Below are positions 43,930 through 53,653 of a stretch of DNA of 64,000 bases, one piece after another. Within the stretch, counting starts at the first letter, position 1. Each line of letters opens with the position of its first letter. The stretch is from positions 558,001 to 622,000 of the forward strand of contig NZ_SGWY01000003.1 of the NCBI RefSeq assembly GCF_004216665.1, read 5' to 3'. Under the pieces are notes generated by a model that ran no database searches, had not been told where the DNA came from, and was given only the letters and a program-made list of their open reading frames with translations. The translations under genes and the position numbers were made by a program. The stretch is from Agromyces ramosus. Its GTDB lineage: Bacteria; Actinomycetota; Actinomycetes; Actinomycetales; Microbacteriaceae.

Positions 43930-44898
43930 TTACGGCGAGTCGGCAGCGGCCCGTCGAGCGCGCTCCTCTTCCGACGGTTCCGAGGGTGATTCGCACTGCT
44001 CGGCCGTCGCCTCTTCGGGGCCCTCCGCCGCGACCAGGTCTCGCCGCCTGCGGGTCACGAGGTAGGAGCCGGCGAGCACGAGCACGAAGCCGACGATCGT
44101 CCACACCGTGACCCGCTCGCCGAGCACGACGACACCCGCGATGATCGCGACCGCCGGGTTGACGTAGGTGATCGCGGTCGCCTTGACGGGGCCGATCTCG
44201 GCGACCAGGCCGACCATGAGCAGGAACGCGAGGGCGCTGCAGACCACGGCCAGCACGATGATCGAGACGATCACCGCAGTGGACGGCCACGCCGCCGGCC
44301 AGGCGTCGGTCAGCAGCACGAACGGCACGTAGACGACGGCGGTGGCGGCGAGCGACACGGCGACGACGCCGACGCCGGGAAGGTCGGACATCCACCGCGC
44401 GAGGATCGCCGGGCCCAGCGCGTAGCCGACGACGACGACCGCCATCTCGGCGACGGCGATCAGGTCGGACCCGGCGATGTCGAGGCCGACCAGCGCCGCG
44501 ACGCCGAGCATTCCGAGTGTGATGCCGAGCCAGTTCAGGCGGGAGAGCCGCTCGGGCCGGCCCATCGCGAACGCGATGGCCACTCCCGCGAGCGGCACCG
44601 TGGCCAGCAGCAGCCCCGCGGTGGAGCTCGGCAGGCGCTGCTCGGCCGAGCTCAGGAAGTACCACGGCAGGATGATCTCGACGATCGTGTAGGCCAGCAT
44701 CGGCTTCCACCGGCGCACCACCTGGACCACCTCGCGCCGGAAGAACGCCAGCGGCAGCAGCAGGATCGCCGCCAGGGCCGACCGGGACAGGACCACCATG
44801 GCGGGATCCAGCTCGCTCACCGCCACCTTGATGAACAGGTACGGGATGCCCCAGGCGATCCCGAGCGCGGCGAACAGGATCAGCCCACGACGAGTCAC
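43930..44898 (-). CDS. EamA-family (DMT) transporter
   Basis: 322 residues, ten predicted membrane helices in two repeated halves, the layout of drug/metabolite exporters. Opening ILFAALGIAWGIPYLFIKVAVSEL and second-half ATAITYVNPAVAIIAGVVVLGE are the EamA signatures. An acidic/arginine-rich cytoplasmic tail of about 40 residues follows. GTG 44898 is chosen as the last start before the first helix; no better Shine-Dalgarno is seen. The substrate cannot be predicted. Confidence 0.88.
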   Translation of the reverse strand: MTRRGLILFAALGIAWGIPYLFIKVAVSELDPAMVVLSRSALAAILLLPLAFFRREVVQVVRRWKPMLAYTIVEIILPWYFLSSAEQRLPSSTAGLLLATVPLAGVAIAFAMGRPERLSRLNWLGITLGMLGVAALVGLDIAGSDLIAVAEMAVVVVGYALGPAILARWMSDLPGVGVVAVSLAATAVVYVPFVLLTDAWPAAWPSTAVIVSIIVLAVVCSALAFLLMVGLVAEIGPVKATAITYVNPAVAIIAGVVVLGERVTVWTIVGFVLVLAGSYLVTRRRRDLVAAEGPEEATAEQCESPSEPSEEERARRAAADSP

Positions 44899-44984
44899 CC
44901 GTTCATTCTGGTTGCTGCCGCCGACACGGACCGCTGCGCGGCTGCCGAGCTCACGCGATATCCCGCCAACCACGGGGCACGGGA

Positions 44985-45020
44985 AGCGGATGCCGCGACG
45001 TGCCCGCCGCGGCATCCGCT
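44985..45020 (-). terminator. GGATGCC/GGCATCC hairpin after gap
   Basis: AGCGGATGCCGCG (44985-44997) and CGCGGCATCCGCT (45008-45020) form a perfect 13-bp stem with a 10-base loop, 20 bases past the GAPDH stop on the minus strand. Confidence 0.75.
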
Positions 45021-45039
45021 CGCCCTGCGTCGACCGGGA

Positions 45040-46131
<1,092 letters not shown>

Positions 46132-46180
46132 TCACGCCACGCTACTTCGGAGAAGCTGCGAACCGTCGGGCGCCCCCGGC

Positions 46181-46708
46181 TCAGCGTTCGACGGGCACGA
46201 GCGAGACGTCGCGCAGCACGCCCGAATCCGCGATCGCGGTCATCATGGTGCACACCGGCTGCCGACGCCGATCGGTCGGCGATCCCGGGTTGAGCAGGCG
46301 GATGCCGCGGGGCGTCGTCGTGTCCCACGGGATGTGGCTGTGCCCGAACACGAGCAGGTCGATCGCCGGGCCCGCTCCCGCCTCGGCACCGGCGTAGGCG
46401 GCATCCGTGCGCAGCTCGCGGCCGCTCGCCGGCCCCGTCTCGTGCACGACCCCGACCCGCAGCCCCTCGACCTCGAACCGCGCGAACTCCGGCAGGCGAC
46501 CGCGCAGTGCGGCACCGTCGTTGTTCCCGTGCACCCCGACGAGGAGCGCGGCCCGCGCCTCGAGCGCATCGAGCGTCGCGACGTCGACCCAGTCGCCCGC
46601 ATGCACCACGACGTCGGCGACGTCGGCGGCGCGCCACACCCCGTCGGGCAGCCGCCGCGCCCGCGCGGGCACGTGCGTGTCGGAGATGAGCAGGAGCCGC
46701 GTCGCCAT
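46181..46708 (-). CDS. Metallophosphoesterase, YfcE/MJ0936 type
   Basis: 175 residues with all dimetal motifs in order: LLISDTHVP (D-x-H), VHAGDWVD (GD), GVHGNNDG (GNxD-like), and LLVFGHSHIPWD (GHSH), ending LNPGSPTDRRR, which is the YfcE-type GSPS signature. These small enzymes hydrolyse phosphodiesters in vitro; the physiological substrate is unknown. ATG 46708 gives MATRLLLISDTH. It lies between gap and the potassium channel gene on the same strand. Confidence 0.92.
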   Translation of the reverse strand: MATRLLLISDTHVPARARRLPDGVWRAADVADVVVHAGDWVDVATLDALEARAALLVGVHGNNDGAALRGRLPEFARFEVEGLRVGVVHETGPASGRELRTDAAYAGAEAGAGPAIDLLVFGHSHIPWDTTTPRGIRLLNPGSPTDRRRQPVCTMMTAIADSGVLRDVSLVPVER

Positions 46709-46766
46709 CGTCCCATCATCGCGCGCCCGCGGACGGAGGCGAGATCGCCTGATCGCGCTGCGTCGA

Positions 46767-47642
46767 TCAGGGCGTCGGCCGCTCGGGCCCGCCGAGCAGG
46801 AGCCGGATCGAGTCGAGGTCCGCCTCGGATCTGGTGAGCAGCGAGCGGATCTCGTCGAGCGTCGCCTCGGTATCCACCGGTCGGCCCTCGGGCCTGCTGG
46901 GGTGGACTCCTGCATCCGCGGTCGGTGCGGGCTCCGTCGAGGCTGCGGCGGCGGACTCGCCGGGCGCGGCCGCTTCACCGCCGTCGTCCTTCCGCGGCCC
47001 CAGGAACAGGTTCGCGAGGTATCCGGTGAAGGTCCCGAAGATGCCGACGCCCACGACGATGATGACGACGCCGGCGAACCGACCCGGGTTGGTGACCGGG
47101 TAGTAGTCGCCATAGCCGACGGTCGAGATGGTGACGATCGTGTACCACAGGGCATCGGAGGCCGTGGTGATGTTCGCTCCCGGTGCGTCCTCCTCGAGGT
47201 AGAGCATCGTGAGGCTTCCGAACTGCAGCACCAGGACGCCCATGAGCAGCAACGCGTACAACGCGCTCCCGGCCCGGTCCTTGACGAGGGTGCGCCAGAT
47301 GGTGCGCGGTCCGACCTCGCGCATGAGGCGGACGACCCGGACGACCCGGAAGAGCCGCAGGACCTTGAGCTCGGCGAACGGCAAGCTGGCCAGGAGGTCC
47401 GCCCACCCGTAATGCCGGAAGAAGTAGGCACCGCGCTTCGGCGCCGTCGTCAGCCGATACGCGAAGTCCGCGAGGAAGATCGCGCTGAAGAGGATGTTCA
47501 TGACCCGGAGCACCGTGTTCAGCGCGGGGTCGTCGACCAGGGCGTACATGAGGACGAGGTTGAGGATCGACAGGATCGACAGCACGCCGATGAAGATCTC
47601 GTAGCCCGTGCTCTTCAGCTCGGTGCGCACCGACTTCGTCAT
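46767..47642 (-). CDS. Voltage-gated-type potassium channel
   Basis: 291 residues, six-transmembrane channel. S1-S3 helices, a positively charged S4-like segment LKVLRLFRVVRVVRLMREVG (about residues 92-111), the selectivity filter TVGYGD at 174-179 inside TISTVGYGDYYPVT, a final helix VVIIVVGVGIFGTFTGYLANL, and a cytoplasmic tail with a short coiled coil (EATLDEIRSLLTRSEADLDS). Likely conducts K+ and sets membrane potential. The ATG at 47642 starts MTKSVRTELK. Confidence 0.93.
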   Translation of the reverse strand: MTKSVRTELKSTGYEIFIGVLSILSILNLVLMYALVDDPALNTVLRVMNILFSAIFLADFAYRLTTAPKRGAYFFRHYGWADLLASLPFAELKVLRLFRVVRVVRLMREVGPRTIWRTLVKDRAGSALYALLLMGVLVLQFGSLTMLYLEEDAPGANITTASDALWYTIVTISTVGYGDYYPVTNPGRFAGVVIIVVGVGIFGTFTGYLANLFLGPRKDDGGEAAAPGESAAAASTEPAPTADAGVHPSRPEGRPVDTEATLDEIRSLLTRSEADLDSIRLLLGGPERPTP

Positions 47643-47719
47643 GCGAGGAGTGTGGCACGTCCGACCCGTGCGATCCGGCAGCCACGGCGCACCGGTCGAA
47701 TCGGCTCGAGCCCGGCGTC

Positions 47720-49009
47720 TCAGGCGTCCGGCACGACCGCCCGGCGGTTCCCTCGCACCACGACGACGAGTCCGAGCGCCGCCGAGGCGATCACGGTCGC
47801 GCCGAGGGCGGGCAGCGCTGCCAGCGCGCCACCGCCGACGACCACCGACGCGAGGGCCGCGCCGATCGCGATGCCGAGGTTGAACACGACCGGGATCAGC
47901 GCCCCCGCGAGCGCGCGGCGGCGCGGCCCGGCCAGCCGCAGGATCATCGTCTGCGCGAGCGGCGGGAGGGCGCCCGAGGCGACTCCCCAGAGCACGAGCA
48001 CGCCGATGCCGACGAGCGGATGCACCGCCACCACGGCCAGCCCGGCGACCCCCAGTCCCGTGCCGACGGCGCTCACCACGAGGGCCCGATCGGTGCGCTC
48101 GCCGAAGCGGCCGGCGAGCGCCACGCCCGCCGCCGACGCGAGGCCGAACACCAGCAGCAGGCCGCCGATCCCGCCGGGCACGTGGCTCGCCGGAGCCTCG
48201 ACCAGGCGGGTGATGTAGGTGTACGTGCCGTAGTGGCCGACGAGCAGCAGGGCGATCAGCGCCACGACGGCCAGCATCGGGCGGATGCCGCGTGGCACGC
48301 CGGCCCGCGCCCCGGGAGCGGCGCCCGCGGCATCCGTCGACGACTCGAACCGCGCCGCGGCATCCGGCGCCGTGTCGTTCGGCATCGCGACATCCGGATG
48401 CGGCGGACGGACGACGACCGCGCGCACGAGCACCGCGGCGACGAGGGCGGCGGCCGCCAGGCCCCAGAATGCGGCGCGCCACCCCGCGCCCTGCGCGACG
48501 AGGCTCGCAATGGGCGTGCCGATGACGGTGCCGAGCGTCGCGCCGCCGAGGACGACGGCGACTGCCCTGGCGAGATCGCGGTCGGCGACGAGGTCGGCGG
48601 AGTAGGCGTTGGTGGTCGCCCAGAGCAGTCCGACCGAGAGCGCCCCGACGAGCCGACCGGCCACCGCGACCGGGTAGGCGGGCGCCAGTGCCGTCACCGC
48701 CACCGACACCGCGAGCGCGACGAGGCCCCAGGCGATGACGGCGCGCCGGTCGAGGTGCTGCGTGAGGCGCACGAGCGGGAAGCTGCCGACGACCACGACG
48801 GCCGCCCAGACCGAGACGAGCAGGCCGGTCTGCGCCTCGCTCACCCCCAGTCCGGCGCTCATCTCGGGCAGCACCGCGGTGGGAACCATCTCGGCGGTGA
48901 CCATGGTGAACGTGGCGCCGCCGAGCACGAGGAGCGACGGCCAGGGCAACCGCGATGTCGGCCCGGCGGCGGTGTCGACGATGGGATTCGAGGTGCTGGT
49001 GTCGTCCAT
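47720..49009 (-). CDS. MFS efflux transporter (YdhP/AraJ-like)
   Basis: 429 residues, twelve helices. Opening LVLGGATFTMVTAEMVPTAVLPEM and YSADLVADRDLARAVAVVLGGATLGTVIGTP are typical of sugar/drug proton antiporters such as YdhP, whose substrate range is undefined. It is divergent from a MerR gene with a perfect 20-bp dyad in between, so induction by a drug-like ligand through MerR is likely. A TTGACA at 49042-49047 on the minus strand lies within that dyad as the -35. Confidence 0.9.
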   Translation of the reverse strand: MDDTSTSNPIVDTAAGPTSRLPWPSLLVLGGATFTMVTAEMVPTAVLPEMSAGLGVSEAQTGLLVSVWAAVVVVGSFPLVRLTQHLDRRAVIAWGLVALAVSVAVTALAPAYPVAVAGRLVGALSVGLLWATTNAYSADLVADRDLARAVAVVLGGATLGTVIGTPIASLVAQGAGWRAAFWGLAAAALVAAVLVRAVVVRPPHPDVAMPNDTAPDAAARFESSTDAAGAAPGARAGVPRGIRPMLAVVALIALLLVGHYGTYTYITRLVEAPASHVPGGIGGLLLVFGLASAAGVALAGRFGERTDRALVVSAVGTGLGVAGLAVVAVHPLVGIGVLVLWGVASGALPPLAQTMILRLAGPRRRALAGALIPVVFNLGIAIGAALASVVVGGGALAALPALGATVIASAALGLVVVVRGNRRAVVPDA

Positions 49010-49026
49010 GGTTCGACGCTAAACTC

Positions 49027-49046
49027 TGACATTGATGTCAATGTCA
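49027..49046. promoter_or_regulatory. MerR operator, perfect dyad
   Basis: Arms TGACATTGA and TCAATGTCA with TG between them form a perfect 9-bp inverted repeat in the 78-bp gap between the divergent MFS and MerR genes. MerR activators bind such dyads in promoters with elongated spacers, and the TTGACA of the MFS promoter overlaps it. Confidence 0.8.
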
Positions 49047-49087
49047 AGGTCTTGGTTCGAGACGATTCCCCGAAAGGCGGCGAGGCC

Positions 49088-49477
49088 ATGAAGATCGGCG
49101 AGCTCGCGACGCGGGCGGGGGTGTCCCCGCGGCTGGTGCGCTACTACGAGCAGCAGGGGCTGCTGGCTCCGACGCGGCAGGCGAACGGCTACCGGGCGTA
49201 CGACGAGCAGCACGTCGCCCGCGTCATCCGGATCGCGGGTCTCGTGCAGGCCGGCCTGCCGACGCGCCTGGTGAAGGAGGTGCTCGAGCTCGAGGACGCG
49301 GCCGCCGACGAGCGTCCGAGCTGCCCCCGCACCGTCGCCGACATGCTGGCCCACGAGCTCACCGGCATCGAGGAGCGCATCGCCTGCCTCAGCCGCAGCC
49401 GCGACACGATCCGCGACTACCTCGCGCGCACCGAGCATGCGGCGCTCCTCTCCGAGCGGGAGGCCGCGCCGGCCTGA
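49088..49477 (+). CDS. MerR-family transcriptional regulator
   Basis: 129 residues. The DNA-binding domain MKIGELATRAGVSPRLVRYYEQQGLL is intact, followed by QANGYRAYDEQHVARVIRI and a coiled-coil dimer helix (HELTGIEERIACLSRSRDTIRDYL). It lacks a long effector domain, like SoxR-size members. It has a single Cys near residue 80 (PSCPRT) and another near 105, but not the CxxC cluster of metal or redox MerRs. Divergent MFS gene is the expected target. Confidence 0.92.
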   Translation: MKIGELATRAGVSPRLVRYYEQQGLLAPTRQANGYRAYDEQHVARVIRIAGLVQAGLPTRLVKEVLELEDAAADERPSCPRTVADMLAHELTGIEERIACLSRSRDTIRDYLARTEHAALLSEREAAPA

Positions 49478-49562
49478 GCAGTTCGGGTCCGGATACCGCT
49501 GCCTCGCGGCCCTACTCGACAACCGGGTGGGCCGCTGCGCTGCTCCTCGAGACGCGCCCGGC

Positions 49563-50519
49563 TCAGGCGGCCGGCTCCGCGAACGTGTGCCGGTACTCGG
49601 TCGGCGAGGTGCCGAGGATCCGATGGAAGTGCAGGCGCAGGTTCGCGCCCGTGCCGAGGCCGACGCGGTCGGCGACCTGCTCGACGCCGAGGTCGGTGCG
49701 CTCGAGCAGTTCGCGCGCCAGGTCGATGCGCGCGCGGAGGATCCACTGCATGGGCGTGTACCCGGTGTCCTCCACGAAACGGCGCGAGAAGGTACGCGGC
49801 GAGACGTTCGCGTTGCGCGCCAGGTCGGCGAGCGTGAGAGGCTCCCCGAGCCGCTCGATCGCCCACTGCCGCGTCGCCGCGAACAGCTCGCCGAGCGGAT
49901 CGGGCAGCGCGCGCGGCACGTACTGCGCCTGCCCGCCGCTGCGGTACGGTGCCGCGACGAGCCGCCGGGCGACGTGGTTCGACAGCGCGACGCCGTGATC
50001 GCGTCGCACGAGGTGCAGGCACAGGTCGATGCCCGATGCGGCGCCCGCCGAGGTGAGCACGTTCCCCTCGTCGACGAACAGCACGTTCTCGTCGACGCGG
50101 ATCGACGGATGCCGCGCCTGCAGTGCGTGGGAGTAGTGCCAGTGGGTCGTGGCGCGGCGCCCGTCGAGCAGCCCGGTGGCCGCGAGCGCGAAGGCGCCCG
50201 TCGAGATGGCGGCGAGGCGCGCCCCGCGCTCGTGCGCCGCCCGAAGCGCCTCGACCACCACGGCGGGCGGATCCTCGCGGTCGGGGTGCCGGTAGCCCGG
50301 GATGAAGATCGTCTCGGCCCATTCGAACGCCTCGAGCCCGTCGGCGACGTGGTACGAGAGGCCGTCGCCGCCCGTCACCGGCCCGGGATGCGCGCCGCAG
50401 ACGCGCACCTCGTAGGGCATGCTCTGGCGGGTCGTGAAGATCTGCGCCGGGATGCCGACGTCGAGCGGCTTGGCGCCCTCGAGCACGAGCACGGCGACGC
50501 GGTGGTTCCGGCGGCTCAT
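49563..50519 (-). CDS. GlxA-type transcriptional regulator (DJ-1/PfpI + AraC)
   Basis: 318 residues. The N-terminal DJ-1/PfpI-like domain (VAVLVLEGAKPLDVGIPAQIF; AISTGAFALAATGLLDGRRATTHW) has Thr where the nucleophilic Cys of enzymes would be, as usual for regulators. The C-terminal AraC helix-turn-helix pair (LTLADLARNANVSPRTFSRRF; VEQVADRVGLGTGANLRLHF) is complete. Such regulators often control amine or quaternary-ammonium catabolism. It is divergent from the LuxR-TPR regulator with 72 bp between. Confidence 0.92.
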   Translation of the reverse strand: MSRRNHRVAVLVLEGAKPLDVGIPAQIFTTRQSMPYEVRVCGAHPGPVTGGDGLSYHVADGLEAFEWAETIFIPGYRHPDREDPPAVVVEALRAAHERGARLAAISTGAFALAATGLLDGRRATTHWHYSHALQARHPSIRVDENVLFVDEGNVLTSAGAASGIDLCLHLVRRDHGVALSNHVARRLVAAPYRSGGQAQYVPRALPDPLGELFAATRQWAIERLGEPLTLADLARNANVSPRTFSRRFVEDTGYTPMQWILRARIDLARELLERTDLGVEQVADRVGLGTGANLRLHFHRILGTSPTEYRHTFAEPAA

Positions 50520-50591
50520 GCGGCCAGATTGCCATGCCTCGCAAGGAAGCCGCCACTTGTCCGGGTGGACGAGCGGGCGGATACTTGCCCC

Positions 50592-52205
50592 ATGTCCGGG
50601 GCAGGCACGGTGAGCCTGGTCGACTGGGTCGCCCGATACGACGAGCTGACGGCTCGGCGGTCCGACCTCACGGCCTCGGAGCTCGACGACCTCGGACTGG
50701 CGGCCTGGTTCCTCGGCATCGATGCCGAGTGCGAGCGGGCCTGGGATGCCGCCCACCTCGCCTACCTCGACGACGGCGACACGGATGCCGCGATCCGCTG
50801 CGTGTTCTGGCTGGGCTTCACGCGCAGCGCCGAGCGCGACACCGTGCGGGCCGGTGCCTGGATGTCCCGCCTGTTCGAGCTGTGCGCGCTCGCCGGGCGG
50901 CCGCCGCAGGGCGAGGCGACGGCGGTCCTCGCCCGGGCCGCGGAGGCGTTCGGGGCGGGTCGCGTCGAGGAGTCGGTGGCGCTCGGCGAGCGCGCGGTCT
51001 CGCTGGCGCAGGCAGCGCGCGACCCCGACGTCGAGGTCCTCGCCACGATGAGCCTCGGACGTTCGCTCGTCATCAGCGGTCGCGTCATCGAGGGCTTCGG
51101 CTGCATGGACCGCGTCATGCTCGCCATCTCGTCCGGTCGGGTGGGCGTGCGGGCCGCCGGCCCGGCGTACTGCGCGGTGATCGCGAGCTGCCTCGAGCGG
51201 TGGGACGTCGAGCGCGCCCAGGCGTGGACCCGCGATCTCAGCGAGTGGTGCGACGCGCAGCGGGGGCTCGAGCCGTTCCGCGGCGAGTGCTCGGTGAACC
51301 GTGCGAGCGTGCTGCGGCTGCGGGGCGAATGGGGCGAGGCCACGACGACCCTCGCCGAGGTCTGCGACCGTGATCGCGACGTGCAGACCCTCGAGTACGC
51401 CTTCTACGGGCTCGGCGACCTCTGCCGTCTCGTCGGTCGCCGCGAGGAGGCCGAGGCGGCCTACCGGCGGGCGGCCGAGCTCGGGCACGAGGTCCAGCCC
51501 GGTCTCGGGCTGCTGCGACGGGATGCGGGCCGAGTCGCCGCGGCGCGCTCGGGCATCGCGCGCGCACTCGAGGCGTCGCCGGCGCCGGGCACCCGAGCCG
51601 AGCTGCTCGCCGCGCAGGTCGAGCTCGAGGTCGAGCACGGCGACTGGGACGTCGCCGCCCGCGCAGCGGCCGAACTGCGCACGATGGCCGACGAGCTCGG
51701 AACGATCTACCTGCAGGCGCAGGCCGACCGCGCCGAGGCCCGACTCCTGATCGGCACGGATGCCCCCGAGCAGGCGCTCCCGCTCCTGCGGCGCTCCTGG
51801 TCGGTCTGGCGACGGCTCGAGGCGCCGTACGAGGCCGCCGTGACACGGGTGCTCATCGGCCGGGCGAACCGGGCCTTCGGCGACGAGGAGGCCGCGCAGC
51901 TGGAGTTCGATGCGGCTCGCACCGCGCTGGGCGACCTCGGCGCGGTCGCCGATCTCGACCGCCTCGAGCGGATCGCGTCCGGGTCGGGCGCACCGGCGGC
52001 ATCCGCCGGTCTCACGAGGCGCGAGCTGGAGGTGCTGCGCCTCATCGCCGGCGGCAGGTCGAATCGGCAGATCGCGACCGAGCTCTTCCTCAGCGAGCGC
52101 ACCGTGGCGCGGCACGTCAGCAACATCCTCGGCAAGCTCGACCTCGCGAACCGGTCCGCCGCGACGGCGTTCGCCTTCGAGCACGGGCTGAACGCGACGG
52201 CCTGA
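50592..52205 (+). CDS. LuxR-family regulator with TPR-like repeats
   Basis: 537 residues. The first 450 residues are helical repeats of TPR type without any P-loop, and residues 472-530 form a LuxR helix-turn-helix (LTRRELEVLRLIAGGRSNRQ, then LSERTVARHVSNILGKLDLANRSAA). This is the DUF/TPR-LuxR architecture without ATPase, unlike the 960-residue regulator at 11140. ATG 50592 follows CTTGCCCC; no clear Shine-Dalgarno is visible. It is followed by a flavoprotein on the same strand, 113 bp later, likely its target. Confidence 0.88.
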   Translation: MSGAGTVSLVDWVARYDELTARRSDLTASELDDLGLAAWFLGIDAECERAWDAAHLAYLDDGDTDAAIRCVFWLGFTRSAERDTVRAGAWMSRLFELCALAGRPPQGEATAVLARAAEAFGAGRVEESVALGERAVSLAQAARDPDVEVLATMSLGRSLVISGRVIEGFGCMDRVMLAISSGRVGVRAAGPAYCAVIASCLERWDVERAQAWTRDLSEWCDAQRGLEPFRGECSVNRASVLRLRGEWGEATTTLAEVCDRDRDVQTLEYAFYGLGDLCRLVGRREEAEAAYRRAAELGHEVQPGLGLLRRDAGRVAAARSGIARALEASPAPGTRAELLAAQVELEVEHGDWDVAARAAAELRTMADELGTIYLQAQADRAEARLLIGTDAPEQALPLLRRSWSVWRRLEAPYEAAVTRVLIGRANRAFGDEEAAQLEFDAARTALGDLGAVADLDRLERIASGSGAPAASAGLTRRELEVLRLIAGGRSNRQIATELFLSERTVARHVSNILGKLDLANRSAATAFAFEHGLNATA

Positions 52206-52318
52206 CGACCCGCGACGGCCGGCCTCGCTCCACCGCGGCGCGAATTGGTCATTTCTGCCGACGCGGCCCCGAGGCGGCATCCGTAGCGTCGCGGACATCA
52301 GCCGATCGGGAGGTCACC

Positions 52319-53431
52319 TTGTCCACCACCGTCCTCCGAACCGCCGTCGTCGGCGCCGGCGCAGCCGGGCTCATCGTCGGCAAGCGCCTCGCCGAGCAGG
52401 GGGTGCGGTTCGAACTGTTCGACGACCATGTGCGCGTCGGCGACTCGTGGCGGGACCGCTACCGTTCGCTCCGGCTCTTCACCCCCCGTTCCCTGCTCAG
52501 CCTTCCGGGCCTGCGCATCGACGTCGGCCGGTTCGCCTACCCCACCGGTGCCCAGATGGGCGACTACCTCGAGCGCTACGCGGAGCACTTCGGCCTGCCG
52601 GTGCGCACGTCGTCGAGGGTCGTCGAGCTGACGCGGCTCGCCGACGGCGGATTCCGCCTGCAGCTCGGCGACGGCGACGAGGTGCTCGCCGAGCACGTCA
52701 TCGTCACCTCCGGCGCACATCGCGTCCCGATCGTGCCGGCGTTCGCGTCGGAGCTCGACCCGTCGATCCGCCAACTCCACTCCGTCGACTACCGCGGACC
52801 GGAGCAGCTCGCCGCCGGGCCCGTGCTGGTGGTGGGCGCCGCGAACTCGGGCACGGATGTCGCGCTCGACGCCGCGGGCGCCGGTCACGTCGTGACGCTC
52901 GCCGGGCGGCATCCTGGCCACGTGCCGTTCGACATCGACACGCCGATCAGCAACCTCGTCGGCGGGATCTTCGTCCGCTACATGCGCAGCATCACGATCG
53001 ACTCCGCCAGGGGACGCGCGATGCGGGCGAAGGAACTGGCGCACGGCGTCATGCTCGTGCGCAACAAGCCCGCCGACCTCGCACGCGCCGGCGTCGTGCG
53101 CGTCGGTCGCATCGACCGGGTGGAGGCCGGGCGCCCGCTGGCGGCCGACGGCACGGCCGTCGACGCGGCCACCGTCGTCTGGTGCACGGGCTCGCGGCCC
53201 GACCTGGGCTGGATCGACATCGCGGGCGTGGTGGGCGACGACGGGCTCCCGACCGAGCACCGCGGCCTCGCGACCGGATGCCCCGGCCTCGCGTTCGTGG
53301 GCATGCCGTTCCAGTACTCTGTCGCGTCGTCGACGCTCGTGGGCATGGACCGGGATGCCGCCTACGTCCTCGAGTCGCTCGGCGCGGGACGGGATGAGCC
53401 GGTCGTCGATGCCCCGCGGGTCGCCGCCTGA
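52319..53431 (+). CDS. FAD/NAD(P)-binding flavoprotein monooxygenase-like (CzcO type)
   Basis: 370 residues, translated from TTG with GGGAGG 5 bases upstream, which decides this start. FAD-binding VVGAGAAGLIVGKRL at residues 9-23, the second dinucleotide loop VVGAANSGTDVALDAAG at about 172-188, and the late motif LAFVGMPFQYSVASSTLVGM are the CzcO/YhdY-type flavoprotein pattern, related to flavin-containing monooxygenases. A Baeyer-Villiger or N-hydroxylation role is possible. Its own regulator is probably the LuxR gene upstream. Confidence 0.85.
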   Translation: MSTTVLRTAVVGAGAAGLIVGKRLAEQGVRFELFDDHVRVGDSWRDRYRSLRLFTPRSLLSLPGLRIDVGRFAYPTGAQMGDYLERYAEHFGLPVRTSSRVVELTRLADGGFRLQLGDGDEVLAEHVIVTSGAHRVPIVPAFASELDPSIRQLHSVDYRGPEQLAAGPVLVVGAANSGTDVALDAAGAGHVVTLAGRHPGHVPFDIDTPISNLVGGIFVRYMRSITIDSARGRAMRAKELAHGVMLVRNKPADLARAGVVRVGRIDRVEAGRPLAADGTAVDAATVVWCTGSRPDLGWIDIAGVVGDDGLPTEHRGLATGCPGLAFVGMPFQYSVASSTLVGMDRDAAYVLESLGAGRDEPVVDAPRVAA

Positions 53432-53653
53432 TCCGGAAGATCATCCGGCCGCAGCGGCCGTCGCGCAAGCTTTCGCGACGGCGCGATTCCACGACAGGAA
53501 CCGCGTTCGGCCGACGGCATGGTCGCGCTCCCACCGCAGATGCTGCGAGCACGAAAGATGACCTCGGTCAACATCTTCCCTCCCTCGAACAGGGGTGTTA
53601 GGTTTTCCGCACTGTGCCCGGCGATCCCGGGCATCACTTTCGAAGGAGAACCC

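Noticed and set aside
53437-53470. Possible terminator after the flavoprotein gene
   Set aside because: CGGCCG-CAG-CGGCCG is short and no extended stem or T-tract follows.
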